Below are positions 1-8,857 of a stretch of 49,388 nt of DNA, piece by piece. This DNA comes from Candidatus Magnetominusculus sp. LBB02 (GTDB taxonomy: Bacteria > Nitrospirota > Thermodesulfovibrionia > Thermodesulfovibrionales > Magnetobacteriaceae), in contig JAKOEO010000021.1 in NCBI GenBank assembly GCA_022321325.1, positions 1-49,388 on the forward strand. Reading direction: 5' to 3'. The notes beneath the pieces are model-generated. The model made no database searches and was not told the origin of the DNA. It saw only the letters and a list, made by a program, of their open reading frames with translations. Position 1 is the first letter of the stretch, and every line of letters begins with the position of its first letter. The position numbers and the translations under genes were made by a program.

Positions 1-335
1 TGCTTGTTTTTACAACGGATTTTAGCCTTGTTTAATTACGACTGTCGAAGGTGAGATTAAACTACATGTTAATTATCATAATTGTCAAGATTTATTTTTA
101 TAATTTCATTAGTGTCAGATTAAGATAAAGAAGGTTGTCTGATAGGTTTGTAGACGCGACAACGATTAAATAGATGCCGAAAGTTTAGACCTAGCCGGTG
201 AGTAATCCGACAAGGTTTGACAGGTTAAGTTAATTTTCTATTGCGGTTTATGGGTTGAAAGAGTGGGGGGTCTAACCAGCATGTATTGCAATACAATGCA
301 ATATATACTGCGGGTTCGACCCCGCTCTTACTGTT
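1..335 (+). ncRNA. Possible tmRNA-like 3' region (partial or degenerate)
   Basis: GCATGTA..CAATGCA..GCGGGTTCGACCCCGC resembles a tmRNA 3' end with a T-arm-like hairpin. A short ORF-like stop (gatTTTAGCCTTGTTTAA) lies ~245 nt upstream, a spacing compatible with tmRNA. The T-loop is one nt short and the acceptor is atypical; the 5' part is outside the window. Confidence 0.25.
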
Positions 336-403
336 AGGGAATGATCAGCGTCGGTGAAACCGAACCAATCACTTATAATTCATGCAAATTCTATGCCATA
401 TGA

Positions 404-610
404 GGTTCTCTTTAATATCAATGCGTTGCATATAGTGCGGCTTGTCCCCATTTCAGTGTTGTTCCCCATATGGGGATTTCTTTAATATCAATGGGTTATA
501 TATAGCGAGGCTTATCCCCACTTTATTGCTATTTCCCATGTGTGTATTTCTTTAATATCAATGGTTTGTATATTATCAGGCTGTCGTTTTCGACACATTC
601 TGTATGAATT
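404..610. repeat. Three imperfect tandem repeats with 70-bp period
   Basis: CTTTAATATCAATG recurs with 'tttaatatca' starting at 411, 481 and 551 (exactly 70 bp apart). Flanking GG(T/A)T(T/C)TC and ..GGCTT.TCCCCA.. blocks are also repeated. Confidence 0.8.
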
Positions 611-627
611 GCGACACATTTTGCCGC

Positions 628-1092
628 TTATGGCTTTCTCAGCTCCTCAAGGTACTGCTGCGCTAACTCCGCCCTTATCGGGTCTGACGCCTTATAATAT
701 TCTATTACCTTGTCCGCTATCTCCCTGTGATTAAACGGCTTCACTATGTAGCCCTGGATGCCAAGCCTCAGGCAATTGTTGATTGTATCAAGGTCGGCAA
801 CCGATGTGGCCATCACTATCGTCGTCTTTGTGTCACCGCACTGCTGCCTTATGTGCTGCAATACCTCATACCCTGTCATATCCGGCATCACAATGTCCAA
901 GACCACTATGTCCGGCCTAAAGCGCTCATATGTCTCAATCGCACACCTGCCGTCTTCGCATGACCGCCTCTTAAACAGCGAGCCGTTTCTCACTCCAAGA
1001 TAATACAGCCGCCGGATCTTCTTGTCATCATCCACTATCAGCACCCTTATGTGCCTCATAGATAATACGCCTGAGTCCTCTGCGTTTTGCAT
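628..1092 (-). CDS. CheY-like response regulator receiver protein
   Basis: RVLIVDDDKKIRR..DIVVLDIVMPDMTGYEVL..GYIVKPF receiver motifs. Confidence 0.9.
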   Translation of the reverse strand: MQNAEDSGVLSMRHIRVLIVDDDKKIRRLYYLGVRNGSLFKRRSCEDGRCAIETYERFRPDIVVLDIVMPDMTGYEVLQHIRQQCGDTKTTIVMATSVADLDTINNCLRLGIQGYIVKPFNHREIADKVIEYYKASDPIRAELAQQYLEELRKP

Positions 1093-1116
1093 CGTGTCTC
1101 CTCTGTCTCTCTCTCT

Positions 1117-3468
1117 CTAATATACTATGCGCACATTTTCTATATAGTTTGAAAGCTTATCAAGCAGCTTGAGTATTTCGCCGGTATTGTCTGTTTTTGC
1201 CGCCTCTTCAATCGCCTTTCCAAGGGCCGTAATGGCCTCAAATCCATAGCCGCCGCCTGCGCCTTTGATGTTATGCCCTATCTTCTGAGCGGCTCTGATA
1301 TCTGCCGCGTTTAGCGCCTCCTGTATCGCTTTAATATCGCCGCCGACTTCTTTCAGAAATGTCGGGATGATATGCCTTAGTTCAGGGTCAATGCTGACTG
1401 TCATATGGTCAGAGATATTAACGGGGGCCGTCGCCGCCGGCATAGGGGGTAGGGCAGGGCTAACCGCAGCTTTCGCATTAGTCAGCCTTACTATTGTCTC
1501 CATCAGGGCAAGTTTCTTTATAGGCTTGGATAGATGTGCCGTGCAGCCGGCGGCAAGGCTCTTCTTTACATCTTCGTCAAGGGCATAGGCCGTCAGAGCG
1601 ACGATTGGAACCGGTCTTAATCCGCTGAGTTTCTCATGTTTTCTGATTTCCTCAGTGGCCTGTAGCCCGTCCATTACAGGCATCTGTATGTCCATCAGGA
1701 TAATGTTGTAGCCGCCGGCTTTGGCCTTGTTAACTGCCGCAGCGCCATCCTCTGCCGTATCAACAATGTATGGCATATTTTTGAGATATGTCTGGATGAG
1801 AATGCGATTTTGCGCATAGTCCTCAACCAGCAGTATATGTAATGGCTCAAGGGTGTCGTATCTAAATGAGACAAGCTCATCGGTCTGCGCCTCGGCCTTG
1901 ATTTCATATCCCATAGCCGTGCGTACTGCGTTAAGAAGGGCGGCCTTTTTAACCGGCTTTACAATGCAGGCATTTACCCCTGCTGCCATAGCCTTTTGCC
2001 GGTCACCGGTGTCTGAAAAGAGCATCATAATAGTGGCTTTTGCAAGGGCGTCCTTTGTTATAATTCTGGCCGTCTCAAAGCCGTCCATTGCCGGCATACG
2101 GCTGTCAAGCAGGACAATGTCATATGGCGACTGACTTAGCCTCTTCAGGCCGCTTGCCGCATCCACCTCGGCTGCCGCTTCAATCCCCATATCGGCTAAC
2201 TGCCCGGTTAATATCTGGCGGGTTGAGGCGTTGTCGTCTATGATCAAGGCTCTAAGGCCGGCAAGGCCGTCTGTCTGCGGCTTTGGTTTAATATCGTCGC
2301 TCAATCCAAAACCTGCCGTGAAGTGAAACGTACTTCCTCGTCCATGTTCGCTCTCTATCCATATCCTGCCATCCATCAACTCGACAAGTTTCCTCGATAT
2401 TGACAGACCAAGCCCCGTGCCGCCGTATTTGCGCGTTGTGGATGAGTCGGCCTGTGTGAATTTCATAAATATCATGTCAAACTTATCTTCAGGTATTCCT
2501 ATGCCGGTGTCCGATACTGAAAACAGGAGATGTGCAGCGTCTTCGTCTTTGAATTCAGGGTCGTTTGTTATGCGTAGCAGCACCTCGCCGCAGTCTGTAA
2601 ATTTAATGGCGTTTCCTATAAGATTAATCAGTACCTGGCGCAGTCGTCCCGGGTCGCCAATTATATGGCCTGGGACATCGGGATATATATGATAGTTCAG
2701 CTCAAGTCCCTTCTTATGAGCGCGAACTGAGAGGATTTCAAAGATCTTCTCAACAACTTCAGATAGATCAAAGCTGACACGGTCAAAACCAACTTGCCCG
2801 GCCTCGATCTTAGAAAAGTCTAAGATGTCGTTAATAATATCGAGCAGGTTCTCGCCTGCCGTTTGAAACGCTGCGACGTATTGGCGCTGCTCGGCGGTAA
2901 GCGTGGTCTCCGTAAGCAGCTCTGCCATGCCGATGATGTCATTCATAGGGGTTCTTATTTCATGGCTCATGCTTGCGAGGAAATCGCTCTTGGCGCGGTT
3001 GGCGTCCTCGGCTTCAGTCTTTGCCCTTCGCAGCTCAGCCTCTGCCCACTCCTGTTTTTGCGCGTAACTGACTATCTCGGTTACGTCCTCAACGGTGATG
3101 AATATGTAGTTAATTACATCATTTTCGTCTCTTAAGGGCCCAAGCGTACAGGTCTGCTGCATGTACTCAAAGTCAGCCGCATACTGCCCGGTGAGCTTAA
3201 ATGGGAACAGGTAGTTGTGCAGCTTTTGGGTTAAGAAGATAAAATTTCCAAACGTGAATATGGACTTACAGCTCTTCAAAAATGATGGCTTATCCAGATT
3301 CGGGAAGTAGTTGAGCAGTTCAGCCCCTATAATATCGTCGCTTTTAATGCCGCTTTGCATCACCAGCCAGCGGTTCCAATAGACTACTTTCAGTTGCCTG
3401 TCAATAATCGCCACTCCTGTGTTAAGCATATCCAGAAGCTGATGCGTTATTAGCTGAACGACTTCCAT
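1117..3468 (-). CDS. Hybrid sensor histidine kinase (PAS, HisKA, HATPase, two REC, Hpt)
   Basis: [25 protein letters not shown]; two REC domains (LIIDDN../LLVEDY..); C-terminal Hpt-like [12 protein letters not shown]. Confidence 0.92.
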   Translation of the reverse strand: MEVVQLITHQLLDMLNTGVAIIDRQLKVVYWNRWLVMQSGIKSDDIIGAELLNYFPNLDKPSFLKSCKSIFTFGNFIFLTQKLHNYLFPFKLTGQYAADFEYMQQTCTLGPLRDENDVINYIFITVEDVTEIVSYAQKQEWAEAELRRAKTEAEDANRAKSDFLASMSHEIRTPMNDIIGMAELLTETTLTAEQRQYVAAFQTAGENLLDIINDILDFSKIEAGQVGFDRVSFDLSEVVEKIFEILSVRAHKKGLELNYHIYPDVPGHIIGDPGRLRQVLINLIGNAIKFTDCGEVLLRITNDPEFKDEDAAHLLFSVSDTGIGIPEDKFDMIFMKFTQADSSTTRKYGGTGLGLSISRKLVELMDGRIWIESEHGRGSTFHFTAGFGLSDDIKPKPQTDGLAGLRALIIDDNASTRQILTGQLADMGIEAAAEVDAASGLKRLSQSPYDIVLLDSRMPAMDGFETARIITKDALAKATIMMLFSDTGDRQKAMAAGVNACIVKPVKKAALLNAVRTAMGYEIKAEAQTDELVSFRYDTLEPLHILLVEDYAQNRILIQTYLKNMPYIVDTAEDGAAAVNKAKAGGYNIILMDIQMPVMDGLQATEEIRKHEKLSGLRPVPIVALTAYALDEDVKKSLAAGCTAHLSKPIKKLALMETIVRLTNAKAAVSPALPPMPAATAPVNISDHMTVSIDPELRHIIPTFLKEVGGDIKAIQEALNAADIRAAQKIGHNIKGAGGGYGFEAITALGKAIEEAAKTDNTGEILKLLDKLSNYIENVRIVY

Positions 3469-3655
3469 AATATGTCAGACCCCCTCTGCAAAACACTATG
3501 CTAACATATAGCGGCTGTTGGCGGCAAATCACTACACAAGCGCCCATGAGTGTCATTTAACTTTGGCGGCTATTGCAAAAATTTATACATTACATTATAC
3601 TTATAGCTGGTTGTTAGCTGATTAGTTGTTTGCCAAAAAACAATCAGGAGGAATT

Positions 3656-4855
3656 ATGAAACGAAGAGCAGACCAGAGAAAACATCACAGAAGTAATACC
3701 CCACACGAGCGTATAGCACTTGCCTGTCAGGGCGGGGGTTCTCTTGGGGCTTACCACGTTGGCGCATATGAGGCCATGGCCGAGGATGGCTATCTGCCAG
3801 ATATAGTCTCCGGTATCTCCATAGGGGCATTTACTGCCGCTATAATTGCCGGTAACGACCCGGATGTACGGCTGCAGAAGCTGAATGAGTTTTGGGATTA
3901 TATCTCATGGCCTGAATTCGAGTATCTTTCTAATTGCCTCAAGCATTTTCCAGATATCTCTACTCAACTAAGAAAATCTCACAACACTATTAGCTCTGTG
4001 CAGGGATTTGTTTTTGGACAGCCTCACTTTTTTGTTCCACGCATTCCGCCGCCCCAGCTCGCACTATCAGGCACTACTGAGGCTACAAGCTGTTACGACA
4101 CTGATCCTTTAAGGGATACGCTGCTGAAATTTGTGGATTTTGACCGTATCAACGAAAATAAGACACGCCTAATCCTTGGGGCAACGAAGGTTAAGGATGG
4201 CACGCTGGTATTTTTTGACAGCGCCAGCGCTAAGATTACTCCTGAACATGTCATGGCAAGCGGTTCAATGCCTCCCGGTTTTCCAGGAGTACGCATAGAC
4301 GGCGATTTATACTGGGACGGCGGCTGCGTTTCAAATGCCCCGCTTGACGGGATACTGGAAGCAGAGCCTAAGAAAAGCACCCTTGCCTTTGTGGTAGATT
4401 TGTTTAATCCTAAAGGGAAAGAGCCGAAAAATATGGATGACGTTGCCATACGCCAAAAAGAAATCCTCTTCGCCAGCAGGACTTCAAGCCACATTCGCAG
4501 GATAATCAAAAACCATAATCTGTCGCACTCTCTTTCAGCAATTCTCAACGGCCTGTCCAAAAGTGCGGAGAGCAAATCATTGATAAAAGAACTGAGATTA
4601 CTTGCCAAAAGCCATGACATTGATTACGTTGCTGACCTTGACATTGTACACATTGTCTATGACGCACCGCCTTATGAGGTGCCTACTATGGACTGCGAGT
4701 TTTCTAAAACATCCATCGAAGACAGGTCTGAACATGGGTATGCCGATATGAAGGAGACGCTTATAGAGTGCCCGTGGCTTGCGGCGAAGGCTGCGCATGT
4801 TGGCTCAAGGGTATATAAGTGCGTGGGTGGACAGTGCCATGAGGTTGATGTCTGA
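3656..4855 (+). CDS. Patatin-like phospholipase family protein
   Basis: GGGSLGAYHVGAYEAM oxyanion loop, GISIGAFTAA nucleophile elbow (GxSxG), DGG motif; RBS AGGAGG upstream of ATG 3656. Confidence 0.9.
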   Translation: MKRRADQRKHHRSNTPHERIALACQGGGSLGAYHVGAYEAMAEDGYLPDIVSGISIGAFTAAIIAGNDPDVRLQKLNEFWDYISWPEFEYLSNCLKHFPDISTQLRKSHNTISSVQGFVFGQPHFFVPRIPPPQLALSGTTEATSCYDTDPLRDTLLKFVDFDRINENKTRLILGATKVKDGTLVFFDSASAKITPEHVMASGSMPPGFPGVRIDGDLYWDGGCVSNAPLDGILEAEPKKSTLAFVVDLFNPKGKEPKNMDDVAIRQKEILFASRTSSHIRRIIKNHNLSHSLSAILNGLSKSAESKSLIKELRLLAKSHDIDYVADLDIVHIVYDAPPYEVPTMDCEFSKTSIEDRSEHGYADMKETLIECPWLAAKAAHVGSRVYKCVGGQCHEVDV

Positions 4856-5147
4856 ATAGTTGTACTAAGCATCCCCCGCGGCAGGGCCACGGGGGGCTTG
4901 GAGTGTTTATTAGTGGCCTACCATGTTTGTGCCGTCATAGCAGGTATAGCCAGTCATATTTCTCTTGGGAGATGTGGTTCCCTGAAAGCATGATATCAAT
5001 ACTGTTTGGCACGCTGATGACAATTTGTGCTTAATCTCCTGATTCATTACGTTGTCTATTATAATCCCATCTAATATGTATATCATTCATTATGACATTT
5101 ATTTGGATAATGTCTCATTTTCGGGCTACACTATACAACCAAAGCCC

Positions 5148-5192
5148 TTGACAAATATGTAACACATGTTCTAATATAGTTTCATGTTACAT
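5148..5192 (+). promoter_or_regulatory. Sigma70-like promoter with inverted-repeat operator overlapping the chrB-like start codon
   Basis: TTGACA (5148-5153), 18-bp spacer, TAATAT (5172-5177); inverted repeat ATGTAACA (5157-5164)/TGTTACAT (5185-5192). Confidence 0.6.
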
Positions 5193-6149
5193 AGCAACAA
5201 ACACAGGTGGCTGCTATTCTTCTACAGTATTGCGGCTAAGCCTGTCAGCGGTCGGGTTAAGGTCTGGCGGCGGCTTGTTCAGGCCGGGGCGGTTCAGCTT
5301 AAAGACGCCGTGTATGTGCTGCCTTATACTGACGCGCACTTCGAGTTCTTCCAGTGGCTCTCATCAGAAGTCGTCTCTCTGGGCGGGGAGGCTATGTTTA
5401 TCAAGGCCGAAAAGATTGAAATGCTCGATGACGCCGCAATAATTAATCTGTTTAACCGGCACAGAAAGAAAGACTACGCCGCCCTTGAAAGACAGTTAAA
5501 TGACATTGAATCAAGAATTATGCCGCCTCTGAAGGACTCCAATATTAAAAAACTCGCTGACAGCTTCCACAAGTGTGTAAAAGAACTCGGCGAGATCAGA
5601 AAGATAGATTTCTTCTCAGACGAGGGAAAGAGGCTGTCAGCTAAAATAGACGACCTCGGAGGCAAGTTAAAAGGCATCACCAGCCTAAGCGCCCAAAGTC
5701 AGCCCGCCATCGAACAAAAGAGACGCGAGGACTATCAGGGCAAGACCTGGGTAACACGGCAGCGCCCCTTTGTGGACAGAATGGCCTCTTCCTGGCTGAT
5801 TAAGAGATTTATAGACAAGGCGGCGGCCTTTATACTAATCGCCGAGGGCGATATACTGCCCTCTGACGCGGCGGCGTTTGACATTGTGGGCGGGGAGTTT
5901 TCGCATGTGGGCACATTGTGTACGTTTGAGGTCATGGTGAAGGCATTTAGTATTAAGGACAGGGCGGTTAAGAAGATTGCCGAAATAGTCCACGAGATAG
6001 ATATACGCGGCGATGAGTATAGAAATCCAGAATCGCCGGGAGTTGAAGAAATTCTGACGGGCATTCAGATGACGGCAGAGACTGGCACAGAGGCACTTGA
6101 AAAGGGGGCGGCAATCTTTGAGCTGCTCTATTTATCAAAGACTGGCTAA
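5184..6149 (+). CDS. Chromate resistance protein ChrB-like
   Basis: N-terminal region WLLFFYSIAAKPVSGRVKVWRRLVQAGAVQLKDAVYVLP plus C-terminal TWVTRQRPFVDRMASSWLIKRFID..GGEFSHVGTLCTFE..HEIDI, typical of ChrB. Confidence 0.85.
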   Translation: MLHSNKHRWLLFFYSIAAKPVSGRVKVWRRLVQAGAVQLKDAVYVLPYTDAHFEFFQWLSSEVVSLGGEAMFIKAEKIEMLDDAAIINLFNRHRKKDYAALERQLNDIESRIMPPLKDSNIKKLADSFHKCVKELGEIRKIDFFSDEGKRLSAKIDDLGGKLKGITSLSAQSQPAIEQKRREDYQGKTWVTRQRPFVDRMASSWLIKRFIDKAAAFILIAEGDILPSDAAAFDIVGGEFSHVGTLCTFEVMVKAFSIKDRAVKKIAEIVHEIDIRGDEYRNPESPGVEEILTGIQMTAETGTEALEKGAAIFELLYLSKTG

Positions 6150-6204
6150 AAGTGTTCACATGGACAGCGGCGTTGTCCAAATTTTTAATACAAGGAGGCA
6201 AACA

Positions 6205-6759
6205 ATGAAGGCAATATCGGAGATGGCGGCTGGACTTATGGCGGCGGCGGCAAGGACTGCCCCAAAGGCGGGCGGGAAGGATTTCATGGAGATAGTGGTG
6301 ATTACAAAAGACGAAGACCTGAAGAGGATTGCCGGGACTATGAAAGAGTACGCCCCAAAGAGCACGAATGAGGCGTTTTGGCTGCGCGACGCCTCAAATA
6401 TCGAACACTCAGAGGCGCTGGTGTTGATAGGTTTAGCAAAGGCCGTAACGGCAGGATATGACTGCGGCGGCTGCGGCTATGCTACATGTGCGGAGTTTAA
6501 CAAGGCCAGAGAGCTGAAGGCTAAGGATATGGGCTACACGGGGCCGCACTGCATAATGAGGATGATGGACATAGGGGTGGCACTGTCCTCGGCGGCTAAG
6601 ACGGCAAGCCTTTTAAGTGTGGACAACCGCGTTCAGCAGAGGGTGGGGGCGGCGGCAAAGGCAATTGGGCTTATTCAGGCAGAGGTAGCAATGGGAATCC
6701 CTATTAGCATTACGGGTAAGAGCATATATTTCGATAGACAAACGGCAGCTAAACATTAG
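6205..6759 (+). CDS. DUF2148 (ferredoxin-domain) protein
   Basis: YDCGGCGYATCAEF and GPHCIMRMMDIGVALSSAAKTASLL; RBS AAGGAGG before ATG 6205. Confidence 0.8.
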   Translation: MKAISEMAAGLMAAAARTAPKAGGKDFMEIVVITKDEDLKRIAGTMKEYAPKSTNEAFWLRDASNIEHSEALVLIGLAKAVTAGYDCGGCGYATCAEFNKARELKAKDMGYTGPHCIMRMMDIGVALSSAAKTASLLSVDNRVQQRVGAAAKAIGLIQAEVAMGIPISITGKSIYFDRQTAAKH

Positions 6760-6774
6760 AGGAATGGGGGCACA

Positions 6775-7965
6775 ATGACGCCGCTTTATTTAGTGGGATT
6801 TTTCGCGCGATTTTCCTATGCCCTGGCCAGAAGCCCTGTGCTGCCGCTGTTTGCCATGTATCTGGGGGCAGGGCCAGAGGCTATTGGCATGGCGGTTGGG
6901 ATTTCCACGGTAACGGGGATCTTCTTTAAGCTGCCGTCAGGGGCGCTGTCAGACATCATCGGCAGACGCCACACTATGCTCATTGGGCTGTGCGTGTTTG
7001 CCGTGATGCCCTTTACGTACATGTTTATACACGACTACAGGGCGCTGGTCATAGTGAGATTTCTGCACGGGTTTGCAACGGCAGTATATGGGCCGGTTGC
7101 GATGGCGGTTGTGGCGGACATCGCCGGGGAAAAGCGCGGTGAGGCTCTGTCGTGGTTTTCCTCTGTAACGATAATTGGCAATCTGGTTGGCGCTCCTGTC
7201 GGCGGCTATTTGCTTCATCATGGTGCGGCGGCTAAGGAGCCAGTACTCTTTGATTTTCAGGTTGTGTATATCATAAGCGGCGTACTTGGAGTAGTATCTC
7301 TGCTTATAGGCATTAAATACTTGAAAGGAAAAGAAAATATTGAAACAGGAAAGTCACTGAAAGAGTCACTGAAGAGATTCGCCTCAGGCATTAAGGAGGT
7401 GGTAAGCGACAAGCGCGTCCTGATAACGTCCAACATGGAAGGCATACAGAACATGTGCATGGGGGCGTTGGAGGCGTTTCTACCAATATACTGCGTAAAG
7501 GTGGCGGGGCTGAATGAGTTTCAGGCGGGGCTTTTGTGGGGTGTGCAAGTGGTCTCCACAATTGTGTCCAAGCCGATAATGGGCAGGAATTCTGACAGGT
7601 ACGGCAGGGTGCCTATAATTGCAGCAGGGCTGTTGATGTGTGCGGTGTCATTTGGGGCGATACCGCTGTTTACGAGTTTTACGCTTCTGATAGCGGCGGC
7701 GGTGGTCTTTGGTTTAGGCGAGGCATTTGTAACGTCATCGTCGGCAGCGCTTGTGGCTGACATATGCAAAGAGAAACACTACGGCACGGCAATGGGGACA
7801 TTTGGCACGATATATGACGTGGGACATGCCTCTGGGCCTATTCTGACAGGGATATTGCTTGCTAAATTCAATAACAACTTTCAGTATTCGTTTTGGATAT
7901 TATCAGCGCTGGTGCTTCTGACTATACCGGTATTTGTCCTGACTATGAGAGTGAAAAAGGTCTAA
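6775..7965 (+). CDS. MFS transporter
   Basis: Multi-TM protein; GALSDIIGRRHTMLIG MFS signature. Confidence 0.9.
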   Translation: MTPLYLVGFFARFSYALARSPVLPLFAMYLGAGPEAIGMAVGISTVTGIFFKLPSGALSDIIGRRHTMLIGLCVFAVMPFTYMFIHDYRALVIVRFLHGFATAVYGPVAMAVVADIAGEKRGEALSWFSSVTIIGNLVGAPVGGYLLHHGAAAKEPVLFDFQVVYIISGVLGVVSLLIGIKYLKGKENIETGKSLKESLKRFASGIKEVVSDKRVLITSNMEGIQNMCMGALEAFLPIYCVKVAGLNEFQAGLLWGVQVVSTIVSKPIMGRNSDRYGRVPIIAAGLLMCAVSFGAIPLFTSFTLLIAAAVVFGLGEAFVTSSSAALVADICKEKHYGTAMGTFGTIYDVGHASGPILTGILLAKFNNNFQYSFWILSALVLLTIPVFVLTMRVKKV

Positions 7966-8639
7966 ACGCCGGAGTTGGTTTTTGGCGTACAGGCATGACC
8001 GCAAGAGCAGGTCTTCTTGCCCCGTGCCTTTTCAAATGCCTCGCGGCCCTCTTTGTATGATAGTGCCGCGATAAAGAGCGCCCCGGCGGAGTCAAACCAG
8101 CCTACGCCCGAAAGTTCATAGCCGGCGCTTCCCAATAGCAGCACGGCTGACAGGTACATGCAGGTGCGGCTGCAGGCGGCGTCTGAAAGGATTGCCTGCG
8201 AGTTCAGCTTCGTTCCCACTTTGACTTTGAAATGGACTAAAAGCCACATTGACATAATAGAAATCAACGAGATAATAACGCCCCAGAAGGCGGTCTTTGG
8301 GTGTTTTCCCTGAATGATATTAATCGCAGAGGACACGGCAAGGCCGACTGCGAGGACATAGAATGCCCCGCCTGTGATGCGCAGCGCCTGCCGCTGAAAT
8401 TTGTCCGCTTTGCCGTCAATATTATGCCTGATTTTTGCAACCATATGCCAAACGCCGACACCCGATACGACCTCGACAAACGAATCAAGTCCAAAACCAA
8501 ACAGCGACAGCGCATCGTCCTCAAATCCAAGATATACAGAGACAAGCCCCTCAAGCAGATTGTAAAACACGGTAATCACGGCCAGAAGGATGGCCGCTTT
8601 GTAGAGCCTATCGAAGGGAAATCTCTTATCATCCATCAC
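7962..8639 (-). CDS. Cation-diffusion-facilitator-like membrane protein
   Basis: FYNLLEGLVSVYLGFEDDALSLFGFGLDSFVEVVSG..LNSQAILSDAACSRTCMYLS; Cys/His-rich C-terminus. Confidence 0.75.
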   Translation of the reverse strand: MMDDKRFPFDRLYKAAILLAVITVFYNLLEGLVSVYLGFEDDALSLFGFGLDSFVEVVSGVGVWHMVAKIRHNIDGKADKFQRQALRITGGAFYVLAVGLAVSSAINIIQGKHPKTAFWGVIISLISIMSMWLLVHFKVKVGTKLNSQAILSDAACSRTCMYLSAVLLLGSAGYELSGVGWFDSAGALFIAALSYKEGREAFEKARGKKTCSCGHACTPKTNSGV

Positions 8640-8857
8640 GGTAGATATATTATAGTCAAGCGCCGTGGGTTTAATCTATAGGGGGAGGTTGAAAATACAA
8701 CGAAAACGTTTCACCATCCGTATGGACGCGCCTTCAATATTCTGGCTATAATTGAGGCTTTCATGTTACTATGAAATAGCATATGTCCTTTTTTGCAGCT
8801 CTAATGTATGCTCAGCGATAGTGGATGTACTTGTAGGTTGCACGAGGAACCTGAAAA

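Noticed and set aside
404-610. Possible CRISPR array
   Set aside because: Only three 70-bp imperfect tandem units with diverged sequence throughout; no repeat-spacer structure or cas genes.
4093-4620. 175-aa minus-strand ORF
   Set aside because: Antisense to the patatin gene; no recognisable motifs.
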